Under the pieces are notes generated by a model, which was not told the DNA's origin, searched no databases, and saw only the letters and a program-made list of their open reading frames with translations. From PGYR01 sp048267165 (GTDB lineage Bacteria > Bacteroidota > Ignavibacteria > Kapaibacteriales > UBA2268): a stretch of DNA of 64,000 bases. The position numbers and the translations under genes were made by a program. Of the stretch, positions 43,287-52,745 are shown in pieces. Position 1 is the first letter of the stretch; each line of letters begins with the position of its first letter. The DNA lies in NCBI GenBank assembly GCA_048267165.1, contig JBLWYD010000004.1:72605-136604 (forward strand), read 5' to 3'.

Positions 43287-44572
43287 TATATTTCATCCCT
43301 TAATTTTTTGAAATAATCTTTCATTGAGTCTTGTCTTTTCTTGTTGGAAGCATAATTTTGTAACAATTCATAATCTTCTTCTAATGAAGGTTTATGAGGA
43401 GCTATTACTCTTTTCTTTAGTATTATATGAAATGCAGTTTTTGTTGGGTCAGCATTGTAAACCATTGGTTCACTTACTTCTCCTTCTTTCATATTTTCTA
43501 TCTTTGTTCTTATACTTGCAGGTATATTTTCAATTGTCAATTTCCCAATCAGTCCACCAAACCCCTTTGTTTCTTTGTCATCAGAGTAAATTCGAGCTAA
43601 TTTTTCAAATGATTCACCATCTTTAACTTGCTTGATTAGATCAAGAAGTAATTCTTTTACTTTTTGATTGTCTTCTTCAGTTGTTTTCACAGAAAACACT
43701 ATATGTCTAGTATTAATAGAGTTATCTTTTTTCTCTAAAGTCTGAATTATATGGAAGCCAAAAGGAGTTTCAACAGGTAGTGAAAGTTCATCTTTTTGAA
43801 GTTGGAATGCAGCATTTTCAAATTCTGGAACTAACTTACCTTTATTAAACCAACCTAGATTACCACCATCATTCCTAGTTGCAACATCAGCACTATAGTT
43901 CTTTGCCGCCAAATCGAAGTCGAGTTCACCTTTTAGTATCGAATCACGTACTTGTCTAGCTAACTGTAATGTCTGGTCTTTTTTACCTTCGTTAGAAGAT
44001 ACATTCTTAACAATATGATAAATCTCAATTCTTTGTGGTATAGTCTCTATTGAGTCCTTATAATCCTTATAGAAATTCTCAACTTCAGAAGGTCCAGCTT
44101 TAACATCCATAAACTCTTGTTGTTGAAGTTTTTGTATAAGTAAATTCTTTCTTATTTGGTCAGAGTACTCAAACTTTAATCGACTAACAGACTTACCATA
44201 TACATCTTCTATTCTCTTTTCAGAACCATATCTTCTAACTAGATTATTGAGTGCCGTTTCCCATGCAGTATTCAAATCTTCGTCAGAAATAGATATAGAA
44301 TCTTCTAATGCCTTAGTAACCATCAGGTTCTGATTGATTAGATTATCGATTACTTTATCATATAGTTCATCATCACTAAAACCATTATTTGGTTCCATCT
44401 GCTGAAAAGTCATTACTTCAGCTCTAACTTCTGCCTCTGTTATAAGCTGTTTACCTACTACAGCGGCTATACCATTAAGTTTTTCGCCTTCTTTTATCTG
44501 GGCATTTGTAACGTAACTTAGAACTAATATTAGTAGTATTATTTTACTTAGACTTGTTTGCATAAATCTCAT
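43271..44572 (-). CDS. SurA-like periplasmic peptidyl-prolyl isomerase
   Basis: A 433-residue chaperone likely escorting outer-membrane proteins. After a signal peptide comes a SurA N-terminal domain (NGIAAVVGKQLITEAEV near 33, then helices) and two parvulin domains: the first near 180-275 (IYHIVKNV, DGGNLGWFNKGKLVPEF, TPFGFHIIQTLEK) and the second near 285-385 (TRHIVFSV, GFGGLIGKLT). Two ATG codons, at 44572 and 44563, both lie within the preceding gene (overlap of 29 or 20 bases). It is coupled to the larger parvulin upstream and the lipoprotein downstream. Confidence 0.9.
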   Translation of the reverse strand: MRFMQTSLSKIILLILVLSYVTNAQIKEGEKLNGIAAVVGKQLITEAEVRAEVMTFQQMEPNNGFSDDELYDKVIDNLINQNLMVTKALEDSISISDEDLNTAWETALNNLVRRYGSEKRIEDVYGKSVSRLKFEYSDQIRKNLLIQKLQQQEFMDVKAGPSEVENFYKDYKDSIETIPQRIEIYHIVKNVSSNEGKKDQTLQLARQVRDSILKGELDFDLAAKNYSADVATRNDGGNLGWFNKGKLVPEFENAAFQLQKDELSLPVETPFGFHIIQTLEKKDNSINTRHIVFSVKTTEEDNQKVKELLLDLIKQVKDGESFEKLARIYSDDKETKGFGGLIGKLTIENIPASIRTKIENMKEGEVSEPMVYNADPTKTAFHIILKKRVIAPHKPSLEEDYELLQNYASNKKRQDSMKDYFKKLRDEIYWKRY

Positions 44573-46574
44573 TTATTGTTTTTTCGTATATTTCGACATT
44601 GTGTTTAACCCTTACATCTTTCAACCAGTTTTTAACTAATTGCTTTTGTTTCAATTGTTGAACAGCTGGAGCCATATCCGGTATAGCTTCTTCAAAAGTT
44701 TTTTCTCTCGGCTTAATTACTTTATTTATTTTAATAATAGTATAACCACTTTGATAAACTTTAGGAGCAATAATAGCCCCATCTTTAATCTCTTCACCTT
44801 TTAGTTGGCGAGAGAATTTATTGTCAAATCCATCAAGCTCCCCATGATAACCAGCATTTTCTCTATAACCTTGTCTAACTGTGAACTTAGTAGCTAATTC
44901 AGCAAAATCTTCGCCAGCTTTAGCTCGTTCATAAAGACTCTGAGCTAACGAGTCTTGAATTACGAATATTTCACTTATGTCATATTTTTCATTAGTCAAG
45001 AATTTTTGCCCAGACGTTTTGAAATAATTTAGAGCCATTGCAGTATCTAATTGTAGCTTGTCCCATACTTCCATTGCTTCTACTTTGAAAAGCAATATAC
45101 CATCATGAAACTCACTAAGTAAATTTTTGAATTCTGGGTCTTGTTGCTCAAGTTCTGATTGCCAAATAGATAAGACTTGTGGCTTAACAGCTTTTAACAT
45201 TGCATCTACTATTCCTTCACGGTTTAGTGCTGTAGCTCTGAACTCTGTTTTAGATTTATCACTCAATAAAGCAACAAAATCACCTAGTGACCAAGATTTC
45301 TGTTGAAAAGAGAATAGATTTTCTTTCAACTTTTCATTAGGAATTTCAGAGGCCCAATTGCTATCTAAATTTGTTTTAGTTACATTCACATTTGACATTA
45401 AAGAAGTCATTGATTCTTGATTTATTTTTAGTCCTTTAGTTTTTACAAATTCCTCATAAAAATCTTTTTTGTCATCTTCGTAGCCACTTTTTTTATAGTA
45501 TTCCTTTACATCTTTTTCATCTATTTCTCTGTTCGGGGATTGGGAATCTATTCTCTTAATAATATGGATTCCATAAGGTGTATGAATAGTATCAGAGATT
45601 GCTCCATCTTTTAAATTCATAAAAGCTTGGATAAAATTATTGTCTAAAAATGCGTGAGTCTTAACAAAACCTGTTGCTAGATCATAATAATCACCTAGTG
45701 AACCACCATTAATTGCACTTGCATGATCTTCCGAATTCAATTCGGCAAGCTTTTCAAAATTCGCACCTTTGCGGATTAACTTTAATAAAGAATCTGCTTT
45801 TTTATGCTCTCTTTGTGAAAGTTCTTCCTGTTTATTACTTATTAGTATATGACCCACTAATATTTGTTTACGCGGTTGTTTTTCTACTAGTTTAAGCAAA
45901 AAATATCCATAAGAAGTTTCTAGTAAAGTAGGATAGATTTGATTTACACTAATTGTGAAAAGAGCTTCTTCAATAGGTTTTTGAATAGTTCCAGATATAA
46001 GATATCTATCAACTACACCACCGTTATCTGCTAATGTTTTCTCTTTAGCATGATTTTTAGCTGCTTCTGCGAAAGTTATTTTTTTATTATTTATACTATC
46101 TAAAACACTTTGAGCTAATTCTCTAGGGTCAGATTGAGTCATTCCCTCTGCTTCCTGAGTATAAGGAAAAAGCACATAAGCGAATTTGATGTAATATTGT
46201 CTTCTGTCTAATAGCTTATCAATTGTTGGTTGGAATACTTTCTTGTCATAATAAAATGATTCTGTAAGTAATCTATTGTTTTGCTCGATTTCATTGACAA
46301 CTTCTGGTTCTTTATCATAACCTCTATCTACAGCATCTTTTACCTTTAATCTATATTCAATAAATAGATTAAGGAACTGATGCAATGAGTCTTTATCGAT
46401 TTCATAAAGCTTTTTCTTTTCACCAGACATGTTCTTTTGGAATGCAGCTTCTAATCTGCCGTAGGTAACATTATCAGTGCCTACTTTTGCTAAGACTTTG
46501 TTTTCCAATGATTGAGCATTAGAAAATGAAAGTGAAAGAAATGAAAGCGAGAGTATTAAAATTATATTTTTCAT
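44544..46574 (-). CDS. PpiC-type parvulin peptidyl-prolyl isomerase, large
   Basis: A 676-residue secreted or periplasmic foldase with signal peptide MKNIILILSLSFLSLSFSNA. At least two parvulin domains are visible: around residues 120-230 (YIKFAYVLFP, NGGVVDRYLI, TSYGYFLLKLVE) and 235-340 (VGHILISNKQ, NGGSLGDYYDLATGF, TPYGIHIIKRI); a third, more degenerate one near 545-640 (GYHGELDGFDNKFSRQL, QSGYTIIKINKV). The middle part resembles the PpiD/SurA linker. Its 3' end overlaps the second parvulin gene, so the two probably work together in the periplasm. It lies 20 bp downstream of murC. Confidence 0.88.
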   Translation of the reverse strand: MKNIILILSLSFLSLSFSNAQSLENKVLAKVGTDNVTYGRLEAAFQKNMSGEKKKLYEIDKDSLHQFLNLFIEYRLKVKDAVDRGYDKEPEVVNEIEQNNRLLTESFYYDKKVFQPTIDKLLDRRQYYIKFAYVLFPYTQEAEGMTQSDPRELAQSVLDSINNKKITFAEAAKNHAKEKTLADNGGVVDRYLISGTIQKPIEEALFTISVNQIYPTLLETSYGYFLLKLVEKQPRKQILVGHILISNKQEELSQREHKKADSLLKLIRKGANFEKLAELNSEDHASAINGGSLGDYYDLATGFVKTHAFLDNNFIQAFMNLKDGAISDTIHTPYGIHIIKRIDSQSPNREIDEKDVKEYYKKSGYEDDKKDFYEEFVKTKGLKINQESMTSLMSNVNVTKTNLDSNWASEIPNEKLKENLFSFQQKSWSLGDFVALLSDKSKTEFRATALNREGIVDAMLKAVKPQVLSIWQSELEQQDPEFKNLLSEFHDGILLFKVEAMEVWDKLQLDTAMALNYFKTSGQKFLTNEKYDISEIFVIQDSLAQSLYERAKAGEDFAELATKFTVRQGYRENAGYHGELDGFDNKFSRQLKGEEIKDGAIIAPKVYQSGYTIIKINKVIKPREKTFEEAIPDMAPAVQQLKQKQLVKNWLKDVRVKHNVEIYEKTINEIYANKSK

Positions 46575-46594
46575 GTTATATTTAATTTATTGTT

Positions 46595-47965
46595 TTACTT
46601 ACTATTAACTAATAATTCGGCAAATTTAAAAATATTGCCAGCACCAACGGTTAGAATTACGTATTCATCGTCGATAAGTTTATCTAACACAGTTTTTAAA
46701 TTGTCTTTATCAGGTACATATTCGACATTTCTATGACCATAATTTTTAGCAGCATTTGATATTAATTCGCCTGTTACTCCTTCAATAGGTAATTCACGAG
46801 CAGGATATACATCTGTAACTATCAGTTTATCGGCATTATCGAATGACATACCGAACTCTTCCGCCATATCTTGTGTACGTGTGTAAGTATGTGGTTGGAA
46901 AATACAAATTACTTTTTTACCCCAGCCTTTCTGAGCCGCTTCCAATGTAGCTTTTACTTCAGAAGGATGGTGTCCGTAATCATCGACTACTAGGCAATTG
47001 CGATAAGTCCCTTTGCTTTCAAATCTTCTGAAAACACCATTGAATTGTTTTAATGCTTTCTGAATTACTTCAAATTCAATATCCATCTGCAATGCAACAG
47101 TAACTGCTGCTAAAGCATTAGTCAGGTTGTGTGAGCCTGGCATTCCAATTTCAATTGTGCCCAGTAAATCATCACCTCTGTAAACTTTACAAGAACTCTG
47201 TCTTTCGTTGAATTCTGGGACTTCACCTCTAATCATAGAATGGCGAGAAAAACCATAAGTAGCGATTTTCTTATTAATAGATGAGTATATCTCTTTACAC
47301 CCAAGATCATCTAAACAAAGTGCTACTAAACCATAAAAAGGTACTTTATTAGCAAAGTCCTTAAATGTATCATATATATCGTTAATATCTGAGTATATGT
47401 CTAGGTGGTCTGATTCAATATTATTAATCACAGCAATTGTTGGAGTTAACTGTAAAAATGACCTGTCATACTCGTCAGCTTCTACTACTATCCATTGCCC
47501 TTTACCTAACCTAGCATTAGTACCACCAAAATCTTGCAATCTACCACCAACAAGTACTGTTGGGTCAACCCCAGCTTCTATTAGTATCAGACTAACCATT
47601 GAAGTAGTAGTTGTCTTACCATGAGTACCAGCTATTCCGATGCAGTAATTTAGTCTTGATAATTCTGCCAGCATTTCTGCTCTTCTTATAACAGGTATAT
47701 TATTCTCTAAAGCAAGTTTAGTTTCGGGGTTATCGTGTGGCTTTACAGCACTCGAGTAAACCACTACTTCCGCACCTTCTATATTTGATTCGGCGTGGCC
47801 TATGTGGACTTCTGCACCTAAGTTAACTAAGTAGTCAGTATTCTCAGATTGGTTCATATCCGAACCACTTACGTTAAACCCTTGTGATATTAGTATCTCG
47901 GCTATGCCGCTCATACCTATACCACCTATACCTACGAAATGGATTTTTTTAACAGTTGAAAACAT
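46595..47965 (-). CDS. murC: UDP-N-acetylmuramate-L-alanine ligase
   Basis: Adds L-alanine to UDP-N-acetylmuramic acid, the first amino acid of the peptidoglycan stem. The 456-residue cytoplasmic enzyme has the N-terminal GIGGIGMSGIAEIL Rossmann motif, the ATP-binding loop GIAGTHGKTTTTSM near 108, the carbamylated-Lys/metal region EADEYDRSF near 167, NNIESDHLDIY near 187, and FNGVFRRFESKG with DDYGHHPSEV near 318-335. Length is normal. It sits at the head of, or within, an envelope-assembly operon after a carbon-nitrogen hydrolase gene (84 bp apart). Confidence 0.97.
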   Translation of the reverse strand: MFSTVKKIHFVGIGGIGMSGIAEILISQGFNVSGSDMNQSENTDYLVNLGAEVHIGHAESNIEGAEVVVYSSAVKPHDNPETKLALENNIPVIRRAEMLAELSRLNYCIGIAGTHGKTTTTSMVSLILIEAGVDPTVLVGGRLQDFGGTNARLGKGQWIVVEADEYDRSFLQLTPTIAVINNIESDHLDIYSDINDIYDTFKDFANKVPFYGLVALCLDDLGCKEIYSSINKKIATYGFSRHSMIRGEVPEFNERQSSCKVYRGDDLLGTIEIGMPGSHNLTNALAAVTVALQMDIEFEVIQKALKQFNGVFRRFESKGTYRNCLVVDDYGHHPSEVKATLEAAQKGWGKKVICIFQPHTYTRTQDMAEEFGMSFDNADKLIVTDVYPARELPIEGVTGELISNAAKNYGHRNVEYVPDKDNLKTVLDKLIDDEYVILTVGAGNIFKFAELLVNSK

Positions 47966-48049
47966 AAATTATAATAATTGTATTTGCAATAATCCGAAAT
48001 TTAATAATTTTAAGGCTATATATTTAATATTCTTTAGAATGCAGTATAA

Positions 48050-48835
48050 TTACTTATAAAATTGGGGCCTTCTATCTTTAAAAATATCATTAATTTCATT
48101 GAACGATTTATCCCTTGTTCGTTCCGGAAATATCTCTGCTGTTATTACTTGCTCTCTATCTTTACTTGCTTGAGCCAAATATGAACCATCATAAGAGTAA
48201 ATAGCAGATTCTCCATTAAAACTCAAATCATCTCCCCCACTCGACTCGGCTCCTATTTTATTTGAAACTGCCATATAAACTTTATTCTCTAATGCTCTAG
48301 CACTCATTACATTCTGCCAAACGCCAGTAACTAGATTAGATGGACAAACAATCAAATCAGCACCCTTAAGTGCCAATGTCCTAGCTGCCTCAGGGAATCG
48401 CCAATCATAACAAATCATGGTTCCTAGTTTCAGCCCATTATATTCTATTACAGGGAACCCCGAATTACCATCTTCGAATACGTTTCTTTCTTTATAGAAT
48501 AGGTGAGTCTTTCTATATACGGAGCTCAATTCTGGATTAGGGAAAATAATAGCTGCTGAATTATAAATCTTATCTATAAAAAGCTCTGGAAATCCAAAAA
48601 CTATAATTTTTTCAAGCTCGGTGGATAACTTTTGAATACTTTTAATCGTATTCCCATCAAAATTGTCAGCTATTCTTGACAGTTGCTTTTTGTCAGTGAA
48701 ATAATAACCTGAGGTGGCAAGTTCGGGGAATACCAATATTTGCGAGTCTATGTCTTTGACAAAGCTATTGATTTTTTTTAGATTATAATCTTTATTATTG
48801 TACAGGGTCTCAAATTGAATAACGGATAAGTGCAT
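48050..48835 (-). CDS. Carbon-nitrogen hydrolase (nitrilase/omega-amidase superfamily)
   Basis: A 261-residue hydrolase with the three catalytic residues of the family: Glu in VFPELATSGYY (near 41), Lys in YRKTHLFYKE (near 105) and Cys in GTMICYDWRFPEA (near 140). Members cleave amides such as omega-amides, beta-ureidopropionate or deaminated glutathione; the DWRFPE pattern is like omega-amidase/Nit2-type proteins, but the substrate is not fixed by sequence. Divergent from the C40 peptidase gene and upstream of murC. Confidence 0.88.
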   Translation of the reverse strand: MHLSVIQFETLYNNKDYNLKKINSFVKDIDSQILVFPELATSGYYFTDKKQLSRIADNFDGNTIKSIQKLSTELEKIIVFGFPELFIDKIYNSAAIIFPNPELSSVYRKTHLFYKERNVFEDGNSGFPVIEYNGLKLGTMICYDWRFPEAARTLALKGADLIVCPSNLVTGVWQNVMSARALENKVYMAVSNKIGAESSGGDDLSFNGESAIYSYDGSYLAQASKDREQVITAEIFPERTRDKSFNEINDIFKDRRPQFYK

Positions 48836-48919
48836 ATTATTTCTTGTATTAAGTAAATTAAATAATTAAGTTGCAGGATATTATTTTCAATATATCAAAA
48901 AACTAAACAAAGCGAAAAC

Positions 48920-49759
48920 ATGAAAATAACGAATAACATGAATTTTATATCTAAGTTTATTATAATACTAGCTATTACTGTCTTCTCAACTTCACAACTC
49001 TCCGCTAGAAGACACTTCAATCCCGAATTAACAAAAAAGAAAGCAATCGAAATGATTCGTGCAAACTCAGAAGAAGTATCTGAAATTGCTGGTTTTGAGC
49101 CATTAGTTGCAGATTCAAACTTTCTGAAAGAAATGCACGAAGATTCTGAATTACTTGATGATGCAGAATTGGATGATGAAGAAGCAAAAGAATTAGATGC
49201 TATGGAAGCAGAAGATGAAAATTACGAAGACATAGATGTTAATATTGGTAACTTCGAGAAACAATGGTTATCGTTTGTTTCTGAAGGTGAGACTAGCACA
49301 TTTACTGAAAACGGAATCAGAAAAGATCAAATCATGGAATCAATTTTAGGTTGGTTAGGTACTCCATACAGATTTGGTGGTACTTCTAGAAAATCAATCG
49401 ACTGTTCAGCATTTACTCAAAGCATCTTTGAAGAAGCTGCTGAAGTTAAATTACCAAGAACTGCTAGATGGCAATATACTCTTGGCGAAAAAATAGAAAA
49501 CCTTGACGAATTACAATTTGGTGATTTAATATTCTTCCACACTCGTTCTTATGCTCGTGCTTCGCACTGTGGTATATATCTTGGCGATAATCTATTCGCT
49601 CACGCTAGTTCTAGATACGGTGTTACAGTTTCTTCTTTAGAAAGCGGTTACTATAACAAACGTTTCATTGGTGGTCGTAGATTAACAGATGACGAGATAT
49701 TACAAATGAGTATCAACAAAGAAAAAGACGAGCAACCAGAAACTAAGTTTGGTGGATAG
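48920..49759 (+). CDS. NlpC/P60-family (C40) peptidoglycan peptidase
   Basis: Probable secreted endopeptidase that cuts peptide stems in peptidoglycan. The 279-residue product has a signal peptide (about 1-29), an acidic low-complexity stretch (about 70-105, rich in Asp/Glu), and a C-terminal C40 domain: GTPYRFGGTSRKSIDCSAF with the catalytic Cys near 161, LQFGDLIFF near 200, the catalytic His in SHCGIYLGD near 216 and a third polar residue in FAHASSRYGV. The start at 48920 could be replaced by Met7 at 48938. Its end overlaps the convergent ABC-F gene by 17 bases. Confidence 0.9.
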   Translation: MKITNNMNFISKFIIILAITVFSTSQLSARRHFNPELTKKKAIEMIRANSEEVSEIAGFEPLVADSNFLKEMHEDSELLDDAELDDEEAKELDAMEAEDENYEDIDVNIGNFEKQWLSFVSEGETSTFTENGIRKDQIMESILGWLGTPYRFGGTSRKSIDCSAFTQSIFEEAAEVKLPRTARWQYTLGEKIENLDELQFGDLIFFHTRSYARASHCGIYLGDNLFAHASSRYGVTVSSLESGYYNKRFIGGRRLTDDEILQMSINKEKDEQPETKFGG

Positions 49760-51713
49760 AAATCTCTTCTATCGTTTCTTCTAATTCTATACTCAACTCA
49801 GTCCACTTATCCATTGATACTTGTAGATTGTTTTCTAAGTCATTGTACTCAACTTTAAGTTGTGCTATTTTATCTGCATCGTTGTAGATTTCGGGCACTG
49901 AAAAACTCTCATCTAACTCTTTCATTCTAGTTTCGTAACCGGCTATATTCTCTTCAGTTTCTTTTATCTCTCTTTCAATCCTTCTCTTATCTTTCTCTAA
50001 TTCTTTAAGTCTAATTCGTCTTTGCTGCGAATCGCTTTTATCTTTGGTAACATCAACTGTATTACCTTTAGGTACTTTTTCCAAATCTATTTCAGAGATA
50101 TCCACCATATTTCTCTTATCAAGATAATAATCGATATCACCGAGATATTCCTTAGTCCCATCTTCTGTAAACTCAATCGTTTTTTCTGTTATGCCTTGAA
50201 GGAAATCCCTATCGTGGGATACTAATATTAATGCACCACTAAAACTAGTTAGAGCATCTTTTAATATCTCCTTTGATGAAATATCCAAGTGGTTAGTCGG
50301 TTCATCCATTACTAAGAAATTAGTCGGCTCTAATAGTAAACGAGCAATAGATAATCTAGCTCGCTCTCCACCAGAAAGTACCTTGACTTTCTTTTGGACA
50401 TCATCGCCTGAGAATAGGAACGCACCTAGTAAATCACGGACATAAGGTCTCATTTCTTCATTGGCTACGTTTGCAATAGTGTCTAAGACTGTTAGTTCTT
50501 CATTAAGCAACTGAGACTGGTCTTGGCGGAAATAGCCTAGTTTAACATTACTGCCGTACCTGATTTCACCCATATCACTACTTATATGCTCAGTGATTAT
50601 CTTCGTGAGAGTTGATTTCCCTGTACCATTTTTACCAATGAAAGATACTTTCTCACCTCTTTCAAGTGCGAAATCAATACCTTTTAGCACGTGATTATAT
50701 CCGAAGCTTTTGTGGATACCTTTAGTTTCAACAACTAATTTTGCTGAACGAGGTGGCTCAGGAAATTTGAATCTTATTCTTTTATCTTCGAAATCATCTA
50801 TTTCAATTTTATCAAGTTTATCTAATTGCTTTAGTTTCGATTGAGCTCTAGATGCATGACGAGCTTTTGCTCTGTACTTATCTACGTATTGTTCAACACT
50901 TTTTATATGACGCTCTTGATTTATTTGAGCTTTTTTCTGAAGCTCTATATCTCCTCTACGCTCTTCCACGAATCTGCTATAAGAGAACTTTTTATCGAAT
51001 ATTTTCCCATTGAAAATTTCTATAGTTCTATTAGTTACATTATTCAAGAAACGTTTATCGTGCGATACGATAACCACTGCACCATAATAATCTTTAAGAA
51101 AAGATTCTAGCCACATAATTGATTCTATATCCAAATGGTTAGTTGGCTCATCCAGTAGAATCAAATCGGGCTTACTCAGTAGTATTTTGGCAAGCTCTAT
51201 CCGCATTTGCCAACCGCCAGAGAACTGATTACAAAACTTCTCGAACTCTTCTCTTTTAAAGCCAAGCCCAAGCAAGACTCTTTCTATCTTTGCTTCGATC
51301 GATCCAGAATCTAATATATTTAAGTCGTCATTTAGTTCTGATAATTTCTGAATAAGATTATGATAATCCGTAGAATGATAGTCTTCACGAGTACCTATTT
51401 CATTAGTAACTTGTTCTATCTTGTCTACTAAATCATTTTGAGCTGAGAATGCTTTTTTCACTTCATCGAATAGAGTTAAATCAGATTTTGCACCACCTTC
51501 CTGTGGCAAATAACCCATCTCATATTCTTTGGGGTGAGAGATACTACCATCATTAGGTTTTGTCAACCCAAATAGTATTTTCAGCAGCGTAGATTTACCT
51601 TGACCATTACGACCAATCAAACCTACTCTTTCCTTAGGGTTAACAACAAATGTAATTTCATCTAATAGTGTACGCCCACCAAAAGATAATACAAGGTTCG
51701 ATACATTAATCAT
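49743..51713 (-). CDS. ABC-F family ATP-binding protein
   Basis: A 656-residue cytoplasmic protein with two ABC domains and no membrane part, the class that acts on ribosomes. First domain: Walker A GRNGQGKSTLL near 37, signature NQFSGGWQMR near 158, Walker B LILLDEPTNHLD near 180. Linker (about 240-330) is helical and basic (YVDKYRAKARHASRAQSK), the ribosome-reaching P-site motif. Second domain: GKNGTGKSTL near 360, LSGGERARLS near 455, DEPTNHLD near 480. The last 110 residues are a coiled coil as in Uup/YdiF-like members. It overlaps the malK-like gene by eight bases. Confidence 0.92.
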   Translation of the reverse strand: MINVSNLVLSFGGRTLLDEITFVVNPKERVGLIGRNGQGKSTLLKILFGLTKPNDGSISHPKEYEMGYLPQEGGAKSDLTLFDEVKKAFSAQNDLVDKIEQVTNEIGTREDYHSTDYHNLIQKLSELNDDLNILDSGSIEAKIERVLLGLGFKREEFEKFCNQFSGGWQMRIELAKILLSKPDLILLDEPTNHLDIESIMWLESFLKDYYGAVVIVSHDKRFLNNVTNRTIEIFNGKIFDKKFSYSRFVEERRGDIELQKKAQINQERHIKSVEQYVDKYRAKARHASRAQSKLKQLDKLDKIEIDDFEDKRIRFKFPEPPRSAKLVVETKGIHKSFGYNHVLKGIDFALERGEKVSFIGKNGTGKSTLTKIITEHISSDMGEIRYGSNVKLGYFRQDQSQLLNEELTVLDTIANVANEEMRPYVRDLLGAFLFSGDDVQKKVKVLSGGERARLSIARLLLEPTNFLVMDEPTNHLDISSKEILKDALTSFSGALILVSHDRDFLQGITEKTIEFTEDGTKEYLGDIDYYLDKRNMVDISEIDLEKVPKGNTVDVTKDKSDSQQRRIRLKELEKDKRRIEREIKETEENIAGYETRMKELDESFSVPEIYNDADKIAQLKVEYNDLENNLQVSMDKWTELSIELEETIEEISIHQT

Positions 51714-52728
51714 TTATCAACTGGCCTCTATCATCATATTGTAAAATACATTCATCATTAATGCAAATCCCAACAGTCTGTCCTAGAGTTAACTCTAATT
51801 TATTTTTCGAGCGAGAAGTATATCTGGAATTATTTATTTCCAGATGATACAAATATTCATGGCCCAAATTTTCTATATTCGCAATTATAGCATTAGTTCC
51901 ACTAATATCAATAACTAAATCATCTGGTCTAATAGCAACAGAATGTGTTTCGCTTTTTAATTCAGTCAGATTCTTAATTAAAGAGAGCTCTGTATTACTG
52001 AAAATATTAATCTTTGGACTACCAATAAATTCGGCAGTAAATAAGTTCTGAGGCTTATTATAGATTTCATCAGGTGTACCAATTTGCATTATTTCGCCCG
52101 CATTCATCAGCACTATCCTATCCCCCATTGTCATAGCTTCTGTCTGGTCGTGTGTAACATAGACGGCAGTTACTTTGAGCTTTCTTTGCAAAGAAATTAT
52201 CTCGTTTCTCATCTGCGTTCGGAGTTTTGCGTCCAAATTTGAAAGTGGTTCATCGAATAAAAAGACTTTTGGCTTACGTATAATAGCTCTACCAAGAGCT
52301 ACTCTTTGTCTTTGACCACCTGATAGTTGTTTAGGATAACGTTTTAGTAAACTACCTAATTCAACTAATTCTGCTATTTCATTTACTCTTTCTGTAATAA
52401 TCTTTTTATCAGTTTTCTTAACTTTCAAGGGGAAAGCTAGGTTCTCTTCTACAGTCATGTGAGGGTATAATGCATAGTTTTGGAATACCATACCTATATC
52501 TCTTTTACCAGGAGGCAAATCATTTACGACATTATCATCTATTAAAATGCTTCCAGAAGTAATATCTTCTAGCCCAGCAATCATTCGTAAGGTTGTAGAT
52601 TTACCACATCCAGAAGGGCCTACAAGTACTAAGAACTCTCCATCATTTACGGTAAGTGATAAATCATTTACTGCTAATCCATCACCGTCATAGCTTTTTG
52701 AGATATTCTTTAGATTAATTATTGACAT
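51706..52728 (-). CDS. ABC transporter ATPase of the MalK/UgpC type
   Basis: A 340-residue ATPase like those of sugar and glycerol-3-phosphate importers. Walker A GPSGCGKSTT near 38, Q-loop FQNYALYPHM near 82, signature LSGGQRQRVALGRA near 134, Walker B VFLFDEPLSNLDAKLR near 154, the switch His in THDQTEAM near 192, and a C-terminal TOBE-like regulatory domain (about 235-335; ETHSVAIRPDDL). No permease or binding-protein gene is near, so it may serve transporters elsewhere, as shared MsmK-type ATPases do. It lies between a phosphodiester glycosidase (17 bp) and an ABC-F gene (8-base overlap). Confidence 0.88.
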   Translation of the reverse strand: MSIINLKNISKSYDGDGLAVNDLSLTVNDGEFLVLVGPSGCGKSTTLRMIAGLEDITSGSILIDDNVVNDLPPGKRDIGMVFQNYALYPHMTVEENLAFPLKVKKTDKKIITERVNEIAELVELGSLLKRYPKQLSGGQRQRVALGRAIIRKPKVFLFDEPLSNLDAKLRTQMRNEIISLQRKLKVTAVYVTHDQTEAMTMGDRIVLMNAGEIMQIGTPDEIYNKPQNLFTAEFIGSPKINIFSNTELSLIKNLTELKSETHSVAIRPDDLVIDISGTNAIIANIENLGHEYLYHLEINNSRYTSRSKNKLELTLGQTVGICINDECILQYDDRGQLIND

Positions 52729-52745
52729 ATAAATTCGGGGTTCAT

